A DNA stretch of 64,000 bases from Marinomonas agarivorans (GTDB taxonomy: Bacteria; Pseudomonadota; Gammaproteobacteria; Pseudomonadales; Marinomonadaceae), in the NCBI GenBank assembly GCA_002173415.2, contig NHNK02000004.1, positions 1 through 64,000 of the forward strand. Reading direction: 5' to 3'. The position numbers and the translations under genes were made by a program. A model generated the notes under the pieces. The model was given only the letters and a program-made list of their open reading frames with translations. It had not been told where the DNA came from and did not search any database. Of this stretch, positions 33,622 to 42,266 are shown piece after piece (positions within the stretch are counted from its first letter, which is position 1; every line of letters begins with the position of its first letter).

Positions 33622-36600
33622 TATAGTCCCGGAAAGGCAGTAATTATATTGCCAAATTTATCAGATTGAACAGTTAGTATAGTAGTTGGATTGTTATCTT
33701 TAAGATAATTGGTTCCTATTGTTCTTCCTACATTTACTTGTCTAACATACAAGTTTCCATGTGTTTTACTTTCAATGACTTTAACTACAGGAGAATGAAC
33801 AACTTTTTTGCTTTGAAGCAAGTCTTTTAAATCAGTTTCAGAAAGGTGGAACTGGCTTTTATTTGGTTTTCCACTCAAATGCTCTTTTAAAATATGCTTC
33901 ATACCAAACTTATTAGTTCCTGTTTGCAGATTAATTCTTGACTGTACACGACCTGGTATAACTATTTTAGGTTCTTCATAATCTTGATTATGTTTTTCAT
34001 CATTTAAATTATCCTGTTCCGAACTATCCTCTTCCCCACCATTCTGACTATTCGACCCTCCACCTTTCTTACCACCTGCCAAGCCTGAGCCAATGCCCAC
34101 TATGGCACTTCCTAGAACGATGCCGTCTTTGATGTCCGTTGGTGAGCTGCCAAGCGGTGCGCCGTTTTCTGTCTTGTAGGAGTCTGGGTATTCCTCTTCG
34201 TAGGCAATTTCTTGTTTGAATTGCTCTATCGTCATGCCTTGGATAAAACTGCCTGCCAGATTGTGCAGGTAGTCTGCCGCTTCGCCCACTTTGGCCAGTG
34301 CTTGTTGGGCGGTTTCTGACATGCTGGCCACTACTTCGGCGGCTTTTTCGATCGTGTATTCCACCGCTTTTTTAACTGGGCCGCCTGTGGCGAGGTTCAA
34401 ACCAATCATGATGGCTTGGGCCGCTTGGGGGTTGGTTTCTTGTAGGGCCAAAATCGCTTGTTGGGCTTTACCCAATCCAGCAACGGCCTGCGCTAGAGGG
34501 TTAGATTTGTAAGGGTCGGCGCCACTGGTGATTTCAATAACCAATCTCGGTTTTGAGTCATCAATGTCTTGTTCCGATGCCTCCACATATTGTATTGGTC
34601 TGCTGTCTTGTTCGTTGCTGGCAAACGCCTCACCGCTTTCTTGTGCGACTTTTTGGTCGTTCGCAAGGGCGTTGATTCGACTCGCAAACTCGGCTTGCAG
34701 ACGGGCTTTTTCTTCTGGTGATAAACTGTCAATTTCATGTTGCGCTTGCAGCATGGCCAGCAATTTTTCGTCTTGCAGGATGGCCTCGCGTTCTTCTGCT
34801 GGTAAATCACCTCGAATCAAGGCATCGATAAAGGCTTCACCATTGGCTCCCAACGTGGCTCGAAGCTCCTCTGGCAGGTTATTTCCCATGGTGGCGATTT
34901 CATCAGCGAAGTAGTCCACACTGTCGACCACATCATTGGCAATGTCTTCCCAACCCTCTGCGCTTAGGGTTCGTGAGTCAATAGTCACACTGGCGTTCAG
35001 GCCACCGCGTTGCATGTCCTTGGTGATTTGTTGGGTTTCCGTAATGTCTCTGTTGAGATCATCGAACTGGCTGTCGTTGTCGATGCTTTCCCCGCCAACT
35101 GTTATGTTGCCTGAACCAAGGGTGGCTTTGGTGATCTGCTCTTTTTCATGGCCTGTAAAGCTGGCGCTGTAGGTGTTGGTTGTAGTGGTTTTTTTGTTCT
35201 CATCCGTACTCGATGTCGTACTGGCGTGATTGCTTGCGGTGCCATTCGTTTGTGAAGAGCCTTGAGAAGAGCCACCGTCCTGCTCACTACTCCACGAGGT
35301 AGAGTAACCAATACTCATGTCTTTGGCGTTGTCGATATCGGTGATGTTTTCGACGACTAGGTTGTCTGTGGTGAGAGATAAATTACCGTTATCTGCGCCA
35401 TTTTCATCGATTGCAGCAATGGTGGCGCCAGTGACTGTGGTGTCTTTGGCTTGGATGTTAACGTTTTCGCCTGTGAGCGTCGTTTGTTGATCGACCCAGT
35501 TACGTTCCGCTTCGCCCTTGCTCATGTTGACGCCATAACTGTCTGGCACGAAGCCCTCACTCCCAAACCCAATATGGCCGCCTGCGCTTTGGCTTTCACG
35601 GGAAGAAGTGTTTTGTAGGCTGGCGATCTCTAAGTTGTCGGTGTGGATTTGAATGTCATCCGCGTGAACATTCGCACCTTTTATGCTCAGGCTATCGCTG
35701 TTGCTGGCAATAGTACCCGCAGAGATTTGGCTGTTTGTATGGGTCTTGCTCTGGCTGGCGCTGTTGGCTTGATTGGCGTTCACGCCCACGCTCACCGAAC
35801 CACTGTTAGTAACGCTGGCATTGGCGCCATGGCTGGAGCTTTCCGTGGTGGTGTGAGTGGTGTTTTGCCCTGCCAGAATCTGGGTATCTTGGGCATCCAA
35901 GTTCAATTCGCCATCTACTTGGATGGAGGAGCCTTTTATTATCAGATCGTCTTGGCTGGTCAGTGTGGCATTGCCGCCCACGCTAATTGAAGAGCCATTG
36001 GAGATCGATTCCGTGGTGCTGGTTTTGCTCTTATCCGTTTGCGTACTCACGCCCACACTGGCGTAAAAGCCCGTTCCCGCACTGGTGGCTGCGGTTTTGG
36101 CAGCGGCTTTTACCGTCGAGGCCAAGGCCACAGCGGCATTGACTCGATTCAGCTCCGCTGCCGCGATATTGGCCTTGTAGAAGTCCAGATCGCTTTTTGG
36201 TAGGCGACCGTCTTTTACCAACTGCTTGGCGCTGTCATAATCCCGCTTCGCTTGGCGTACCGCCTTATCCGCTTGATTTAAGGCTCGCTCGGCGTGGTGC
36301 ACATCCGCGTAGGCGTTTTTCACTTCCAACGAGAAGGTCGTGGTTTTGGTGATCTCTTCTTCCGAGGTGACGATCACATCCTGACGATCGCCAATCGTCA
36401 CATCGTCCGCCTTGATCGCAAGGTTGTCCTCCACCACCAGATCACTGGCCAGAATCGACACATCGTCATTGGCGTTAATAGTCAGGTTACCAGCAGACAA
36501 ATTCGTACCTTGCCATGTGGTGGAGTCCGTAGTGTGGGTTTCGGTGTGGTCGATGATGGACGCCGCGACTTTGAGGGAGGTTTTGTCTTGCTCCTCAGGT

Positions 36601-39600
36601 GCCTGATATGTTTCGCCATTGGCTTCGGCTTTTGCACGAGCACGATCTTCCCTCTGTTTTGAACCATCCCCCGAGACCACGGTTGTGGTGGTATGGGATT
36701 CGCTCTCAATCACCTGATTCTTGGCAGCATCGATAATTACGTCATTGGCGTTGATGGTGGCGTTGTTGGCCACCTGCACGTCCGTGCCGACGAAGGTCAC
36801 GTCATTTTGCGCATCGATCTCCAGATCGTTGGCAACAAGCGTGGCGGTTTTATGGATGCGTTCTTCCCGACGGGTTTCGTGGGCTTCACCGATCTTAATT
36901 TCCACATCGTCACTCACCACCGAGGCGACGGCAGCGATGCCTTTCATCAGGTCTTTGGCGATACCACGATAGCCTGAGCTGGATTGATTCCACTCTTGGT
37001 TATGCAGCTCTTGCGTGCTGACGGTGACATTGCCCACTTGCTCGCCAGATTCGGTAACAAAGTCACCATCTGAATTTTTGCTTACAACACTGGCAGAATT
37101 GCCTTTAGTCGAGAGAGCCAGCGTTTCTGATGAATCCAGAGTGGCGCCTTCCAGTAAAATGCTGTCATCGGCTTTAACGGTGATGTCTCCGCCTTTTCCA
37201 TTTTGAGAGCCAGCGACAAGGGCACTTTCTACCGCGGTTTGCTTCACACTGCCTTGGTCTTTGTTTTTGACTCTAAACGAACCTTTTTTCTCGTACTGGT
37301 AACGGCTGGAGGTTTGATCCACCGCCGCCAGCAGATTCACATCGCCTTCGGCCTCCACATCAATATCGCCATCCGTTGTCGTCGCCGTAGAACCATACAG
37401 GGTCACATCACTGCCTGAAACGATCTTGATATCGCCATTGGAAGTCAGCTCAGTGCCTTGGTTGGTGGTGGATTTGCTCGATGTGGTCGTCGTCGTACGC
37501 TTGGTACCAAAAGTACGTTTCTTCTTGGTTTTGACTTGCTTGTAATCCGACTGGGTCGCTGTTTCTGTGGCCAACACCACCTCGCCACCTGCGGCCAATT
37601 CAATGCCATTATCGCCATTGAGATTGGAGCCTTTGGAGAAAATCTCCCCCGTGGCATTCAGCTTCAGCTTATCGCCAGCATTTAACGTGGTGCCCGTAAT
37701 CGACTCACGATGGCGCTTGATCTCGGTAGAATTGCCGCCACCGCCTTGGAAGCTAGAATAATCCGCCACATCCTTCACCGCCAATAAATCGATATGCTCG
37801 GCCGTAATGGCAATATCGTCCGAGGCATTGATTTGTGCACCTTGGCTGGTAAAGGTATTGCCTGCTTGAATCTGAATGGAATCGGCGTCCAGTTCAACCA
37901 CGTCGTTGGTCACAGTGGTTAAGCGACTGCGTTGATAACCTGATGTCGTAGTGGTTTTCTTGGTGACCTCTGAGGCAAGCGTGACATTATTGCCTGCTGT
38001 TAAATTGACTTGATCTTGTGCCTTGAGTTTAGTGGCGGTAAGAGTAAGGTCATTGGTTGCGGCTACAGCAATGTCTTCACCCTGCAAGGTGCCATTACCA
38101 GTAATGGTTAAATCTGTGCCACTGGTGAGATTCAGTTGCTTATCAGCCACCAAGCTGCCTGTATTATTCAGCTCTTCCACTTCCAGATTGATATGGCTGC
38201 CCGCAATCAAAGAACCGTCAGGGCGTAAAATCATATCCATCGAACTGGGGAAAAACACCTTCGGTACCAAGGCCACCACGGGGCCATTGGGCGTTTGGAC
38301 CGTTTGCTCCACCATCCAAACAATGGGCTTTTTCAAGGCAGCGATTTGGGTAGCCGTTAGCGTTAGGCCAACGGACAGTTGTAAGTCTTTATGTTGGTCT
38401 AAGGCATTGACCATTAAATCCTGATACAGGGCTTCGGTGCTTTGGTAATTTGGTAAGTGTTGTTTGCCTGTTAACTCCAAAATTTGCTGACGTATCTGCT
38501 GCTGCTCGTAATAACCATCACCCAAGCGAATGCGATTATTTGCACCATTACCAACACCTTGTAATAAAACACTGGAAGATAGAGGACTGCCTGAGCCTGC
38601 AAAATCAGGGTCGGTTTCAATTAAATAACCACGGTCTGGCGTGGTAGGAATAGAAAAGCGGGCATCGTCTAGTAAATCGGCTAAATCATTACTGGATTGA
38701 GTGGCATTATCTACTTGGGAGGTAACGGCACTAGCATCGCCTAAATTGTCGATAATCGACGTATTTGTAACAGAACCAATCTTACCTTTAATGGCCCCAC
38801 CAGCAGTAAAGGTAGTTGGAGCTAGGGCCAAGTGCGTGTCAAATAGTTTTTTTTCACCATTAACCATTAGCTCAATTTGTTTGCTATTAATTGGATTATA
38901 GGTAGTGTCATAAACTTTATAATGAGAACATAAACCAGGGCATGCATGCCTTTCATGTATTACTGTTTGCCTAACTTCACCTTCATACCCTTTATTAATA
39001 AAACTATCTGATGTTACGTCAATATTACCTATGGCACTAATAACAGAATATTGATTGTTGATATTACCGAGCAATGTAAAATTATTACCAGATAGGAGGT
39101 AAGCAGATTCACTGTTTTCAATAAGGTAAGGGGTTAATATTCTAATTTGTGAAAAGCGAGATTTAGGCTTAATATTTGTTAGTGTAGCCGTCTTAAATCG
39201 TGTTTTTTTATTCACAATATCCGTCGCAGTAATGGCTAAATCACCTTCTGTTTCTACGGTAGCCGAGCTATTAATAAAGTCGCCATTGGCGTGAAAGGTG
39301 CCATTTGCAAAGCTGTAAAACACGCCGCCATCTTTATTGAGAATATCGCCCGTGACCTTGACTGCTAGATCTTGCTTGGCAATCACCAGAGCCTTATTGC
39401 CTTCATTGGTAACGCTATTGGCATCAATGGCCAGAGTATTGGTGACCAGTTTGCCTTGGTTGGTAACCGTATTTGTGTTGTGGATGTTTATGCTGTCGGT
39501 GGCTTTGATTTGGGCAGTACTAGAGTCGTCCGCTGCTTTGTTGGTAAATTGCTCCGCTTGAATGTCGATATTTTTCGCGGTGATTTCTTGCTGATTGGTG

Positions 39601-40715
39601 AGCGTTTTTACCTTAGCTTGCAAGGTATCCTGCACATGGATTTGCCCTTGGTTTTCCAACTCGCCAGACTTTGTTACTCCTGTGTCATTGGAAAAGCCTG
39701 CAACCTGAATGTTCTCCGCTTTTAACGTGGCCTTATTCACCAAACGGCCATCGGCCAATAAAGTCATGTCTTCCGCGGCCACCACATTGCCACCAAAGTT
39801 CACGCCGAGGCCTTTTTCCGTACCGATCAAGGTAATGCGATTGGCGTACATGCCACCAATGGCGGCCACATCAAGGGCAAAGGAAGGCGTAGAGGAAGTG
39901 TCAGCAGAAGCATCGGAAGAAGCGCCTGTGGCCTGACTAGAAGAAAGTGCTGCGGCAAGCTCTTCAGGTGTCAACTTAGTAATGTCTAAATTTCCCTCAG
40001 TATCTCGAGCATAATCAATGGTATTTTGCCCCGTCACCAAGGTGGCGTTGTTGGCCCATAACTCGCCATTTAATTTAATACTGCGGGCTAAAATATCGAC
40101 GTATTCGGTATCGGGGGAATTTAGCCCTGCGCCATCTAGCAGAACATCGCCATCGGCTACCACAAACTTATCTAACTTATTGCCCTCAAAAATCGCTTCC
40201 CCTGTGGTCAGCACCCCACGGGTGGTATTGATAAAGCCACAGCCATTACAAGTAATCCCTCGGCGGTTAGCAATCACCAATTGCGCCTTCTGCCCAGCAA
40301 TCTCCATGTAGCCGTTTAACATGGAGCGATCGTTGCCCAACACCTCGTTTAGAATCACCTTGGCAGCACGGCCACCCAAACGGGCATTGCCATCAATGTA
40401 ACCCGCCAAATCCGTCTTGGTGATCTTGGTGGCGTTATTAAAAATCACCCCCTTCGAATCAACATTAAAGCGCTCATAAGAATTGCGCGACACCCCACCG
40501 GCTGACGCCTTATTGATTTTAATGACAGTGACACCATTAGCAGATTGATCCAACACGGGCGCATGATTGCCACCGGTTTCGATGAGAGGTTGAGTAACGG
40601 ATTCAGCTATTCCCTCGGCAAAAGTAACGCCTGGCAAAGTGATGTAAAACGCAAGCGTAATTTGGGCGATAGCACCTTGATGGCGACGAAAGAAGGCAAG
40701 TGGGGAGTTTGACAT
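33621..40715 (-). CDS. cdiA: CdiA/FhaB-type two-partner-secretion exoprotein with C-terminal toxin (copy 1)
   Basis: About 2364 residues from ATG 40715 (AAGGA 8 bp upstream). A signal region is followed by the TPS/haemagglutination domain (RFNVDSKGVIFNN, ANRRGITCNGCGFINTTRG). A long beta-helical filament rich in N-x-G/T and T-rich repeats runs to about residue 1950, then an Ala/Glu-rich helical part and a Gly/Asn/Glu-rich linker. The last about 120 residues (KFGMKHILKEHLSGKPNKSQF, YVRQVNVGRTIGTNY, TVQSDKFGNIITAFPG) look like a small BECR/EndoU-type RNase toxin, with H-x-x-x-x-H and a late T/S-containing strand. This is tentative. No VENN motif is visible. No cdiB partner is in the window. Confidence 0.85.
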   Translation of the reverse strand: MSNSPLAFFRRHQGAIAQITLAFYITLPGVTFAEGIAESVTQPLIETGGNHAPVLDQSANGVTVIKINKASAGGVSRNSYERFNVDSKGVIFNNATKITKTDLAGYIDGNARLGGRAAKVILNEVLGNDRSMLNGYMEIAGQKAQLVIANRRGITCNGCGFINTTRGVLTTGEAIFEGNKLDKFVVADGDVLLDGAGLNSPDTEYVDILARSIKLNGELWANNATLVTGQNTIDYARDTEGNLDITKLTPEELAAALSSSQATGASSDASADTSSTPSFALDVAAIGGMYANRITLIGTEKGLGVNFGGNVVAAEDMTLLADGRLVNKATLKAENIQVAGFSNDTGVTKSGELENQGQIHVQDTLQAKVKTLTNQQEITAKNIDIQAEQFTNKAADDSSTAQIKATDSINIHNTNTVTNQGKLVTNTLAIDANSVTNEGNKALVIAKQDLAVKVTGDILNKDGGVFYSFANGTFHANGDFINSSATVETEGDLAITATDIVNKKTRFKTATLTNIKPKSRFSQIRILTPYLIENSESAYLLSGNNFTLLGNINNQYSVISAIGNIDVTSDSFINKGYEGEVRQTVIHERHACPGLCSHYKVYDTTYNPINSKQIELMVNGEKKLFDTHLALAPTTFTAGGAIKGKIGSVTNTSIIDNLGDASAVTSQVDNATQSSNDLADLLDDARFSIPTTPDRGYLIETDPDFAGSGSPLSSSVLLQGVGNGANNRIRLGDGYYEQQQIRQQILELTGKQHLPNYQSTEALYQDLMVNALDQHKDLQLSVGLTLTATQIAALKKPIVWMVEQTVQTPNGPVVALVPKVFFPSSMDMILRPDGSLIAGSHINLEVEELNNTGSLVADKQLNLTSGTDLTITGNGTLQGEDIAVAATNDLTLTATKLKAQDQVNLTAGNNVTLASEVTKKTTTTSGYQRSRLTTVTNDVVELDADSIQIQAGNTFTSQGAQINASDDIAITAEHIDLLAVKDVADYSSFQGGGGNSTEIKRHRESITGTTLNAGDKLKLNATGEIFSKGSNLNGDNGIELAAGGEVVLATETATQSDYKQVKTKKKRTFGTKRTTTTTSSKSTTNQGTELTSNGDIKIVSGSDVTLYGSTATTTDGDIDVEAEGDVNLLAAVDQTSSRYQYEKKGSFRVKNKDQGSVKQTAVESALVAGSQNGKGGDITVKADDSILLEGATLDSSETLALSTKGNSASVVSKNSDGDFVTESGEQVGNVTVSTQELHNQEWNQSSSGYRGIAKDLMKGIAAVASVVSDDVEIKIGEAHETRREERIHKTATLVANDLEIDAQNDVTFVGTDVQVANNATINANDVIIDAAKNQVIESESHTTTTVVSGDGSKQREDRARAKAEANGETYQAPEEQDKTSLKVAASIIDHTETHTTDSTTWQGTNLSAGNLTINANDDVSILASDLVVEDNLAIKADDVTIGDRQDVIVTSEEEITKTTTFSLEVKNAYADVHHAERALNQADKAVRQAKRDYDSAKQLVKDGRLPKSDLDFYKANIAAAELNRVNAAVALASTVKAAAKTAATSAGTGFYASVGVSTQTDKSKTSTTESISNGSSISVGGNATLTSQDDLIIKGSSIQVDGELNLDAQDTQILAGQNTTHTTTESSSHGANASVTNSGSVSVGVNANQANSASQSKTHTNSQISAGTIASNSDSLSIKGANVHADDIQIHTDNLEIASLQNTSSRESQSAGGHIGFGSEGFVPDSYGVNMSKGEAERNWVDQQTTLTGENVNIQAKDTTVTGATIAAIDENGADNGNLSLTTDNLVVENITDIDNAKDMSIGYSTSWSSEQDGGSSQGSSQTNGTASNHASTTSSTDENKKTTTTNTYSASFTGHEKEQITKATLGSGNITVGGESIDNDSQFDDLNRDITETQQITKDMQRGGLNASVTIDSRTLSAEGWEDIANDVVDSVDYFADEIATMGNNLPEELRATLGANGEAFIDALIRGDLPAEEREAILQDEKLLAMLQAQHEIDSLSPEEKARLQAEFASRINALANDQKVAQESGEAFASNEQDSRPIQYVEASEQDIDDSKPRLVIEITSGADPYKSNPLAQAVAGLGKAQQAILALQETNPQAAQAIMIGLNLATGGPVKKAVEYTIEKAAEVVASMSETAQQALAKVGEAADYLHNLAGSFIQGMTIEQFKQEIAYEEEYPDSYKTENGAPLGSSPTDIKDGIVLGSAIVGIGSGLAGGKKGGGSNSQNGGEEDSSEQDNLNDEKHNQDYEEPKIVIPGRVQSRINLQTGTNKFGMKHILKEHLSGKPNKSQFHLSETDLKDLLQSKKVVHSPVVKVIESKTHGNLYVRQVNVGRTIGTNYLKDNNPTTILTVQSDKFGNIITAFPGL
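34947..36559. repeat. 1.5-kb near-identical duplication, copy in the long exoprotein
   Basis: Partner of 30076-31640. The homology starts at ATCGATGATG and ends where both genes read CAATGTCTTCCCAACCCTC. Beyond that point the sequences differ, so the two genes share a filament segment but carry different toxin regions. Confidence 0.85.
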
Positions 40716-40878
40716 AACAAAATCCTTGTAATTTATTTCCATTGACTTGGGAAGATAAAACCATCCATTTGATTTATCTAAAAGTATGAGTGCGTTAAAA
40801 AGCGAGCGGATAATAGCAAGCTGTTTATGGATTGTACAGGGGGAAATGAGTACAAGGATGATTGTTTATTGGGTATAA

Positions 40879-40915
40879 AAAAAGCGTTTGGGATTTAACG
40901 CCCCAAACGCTTTTT
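40879..40915 (-). terminator. Intrinsic terminator of the galactoside operon
   Basis: AAAAAGCGTTTGGG (40879-40892) and CCCAAACGCTTTTT (40902-40915) form a 14-bp stem including the A/T tails. On the reverse strand a T run follows, ending transcription after the solute-binding-protein gene. Confidence 0.85.
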
Positions 40916-40946
40916 CAACTAGTGTTTACTTAGATTAAGTAACGGC

Positions 40947-42170
40947 TTACTTAAAGGTTCTCTTACGGATTCTTTCTAAGCGTTTCAAGATTGAATCAAG
41001 ACGCTCAGGTTTTACCATAAATTCTTGGAAACCTTTCATGCCTTCTTTTGCCATAGCTGGATCAGTATCACGATCGTAGAACTGAGCCGTACCATCCGCA
41101 TTACCTAACATTTCAACACCAATGTCTAGGAAATAAGTTGAAGGTGCTTTGGCATCTTTATGTGGTGGAATTTGTAGTAAGGCTTTGTTAACCAAGGTTT
41201 GGTTTTCTGGCAATGCCATAAATTCCATGAATTTACGTGCGTCGGCTTTGTTTTTTGCCTTGCTAGGAATATGGATGGTATCCATTGGCGCATCTTCGTA
41301 CATGCCCACTTCTGGGTTAATTTGTGGGAATTGGAAGAAGCCCATTTTACCGTCTAACTCTGGTGGGAAGTTAGGGGTAATGAAGTTACCAATCAGGTAC
41401 ATTGCCGCTTGGCCGTTGTACAAGAATGGCTGTGCTTCTTGCCAAGAGTAAGAGGCGTGGTTTTCTAGGAAGTAGCCTGGCTCAACCATTTTTTTCCAGT
41501 TTTCAAATGTTTTACGTACACGGTCATCTGTGTAGGGCACTTTACCGTCCATTAGGTCAATGTGGAAATCCAGACCGTTGGTACGCATGTTCAGGTAATC
41601 AAACCAACCTGCGGCTGTCCATAGGTATTTGGTACCAATGGCAACTGGTGCAATGTTGTTGGCTTTTAGTTTTGCTGATAACGCTAGCAGTTCATCGTAG
41701 GTTTTTGGTTCAGCAAGACCGTACTTTTCGAAAATATCTTTACGGTAGTAAACACCCCATTGGTAGTAAGTGTAAGGAAGGCCCCATTGCTTACCATCAA
41801 TTGTCATTGCAGAACGTGCTGTTGCCATTGTGTCGTTTAGGCCTTTTTCAGCCCAAAGGTCACTGACATCTTCAAACATGCCACGCTCTACAAAGGCTTT
41901 CATGCGGTTACCTGCGTACCAGAAAACAAGGTCTGGTGGTGAGGTTGCTAACCAGTTACGGATGGCTGTCTTGTAGCCTTCTTTATCGTAAAGGTTATAT
42001 TTCACTTCAACATCAGGGTTTTGCGCTTTGAATTTGCTAATAATTTCTTCAAAAGCTTTTTTCGGTGCTGGGTCAGCTTGGTCTGAGTTAATGACCAATG
42101 TGCCAGCCTGAGCAGACATAATTGAAGCTGTTAGTAAGGTACCAACAACCAATGAGTATAATTTTTTCAT
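40947..42170 (-). CDS. ABC sugar transporter, periplasmic substrate-binding protein
   Basis: A 407-residue family-1 extracellular solute-binding protein with a Sec signal (MKKLYSLVVGTLLTASIMSAQA). FEEIISKFKAQNPDVEVKYN and DLVFWYAGNRMKAFVERGMFEDVSDLW are typical first-lobe segments of the maltose/galactoside-binding type. It should deliver alpha- or beta-galactosides to the MalFG-like permeases at 51565-53291. It is the last gene on its strand after GH42, about 97 bp downstream. This is far from the permease genes, which may allow separate abundance control. Confidence 0.9.
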   Translation of the reverse strand: MKKLYSLVVGTLLTASIMSAQAGTLVINSDQADPAPKKAFEEIISKFKAQNPDVEVKYNLYDKEGYKTAIRNWLATSPPDLVFWYAGNRMKAFVERGMFEDVSDLWAEKGLNDTMATARSAMTIDGKQWGLPYTYYQWGVYYRKDIFEKYGLAEPKTYDELLALSAKLKANNIAPVAIGTKYLWTAAGWFDYLNMRTNGLDFHIDLMDGKVPYTDDRVRKTFENWKKMVEPGYFLENHASYSWQEAQPFLYNGQAAMYLIGNFITPNFPPELDGKMGFFQFPQINPEVGMYEDAPMDTIHIPSKAKNKADARKFMEFMALPENQTLVNKALLQIPPHKDAKAPSTYFLDIGVEMLGNADGTAQFYDRDTDPAMAKEGMKGFQEFMVKPERLDSILKRLERIRKRTFK

Positions 42171-42266
42171 AGATGGATCCTCATTGTTCTTATTGAAAAC
42201 GGAACATTATTTTCAGTATTAAGTAGAAGAAGGCTTGCGTCAACAAACGCGCTTCCACTTTCCCCT

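Noticed and set aside
37203-37685. Several plus-strand frames opposite the long exoprotein gene
   Set aside because: They mirror the repetitive beta-helix coding sequence; composition explains the lack of stops. The same applies to frames opposite the shorter copy.
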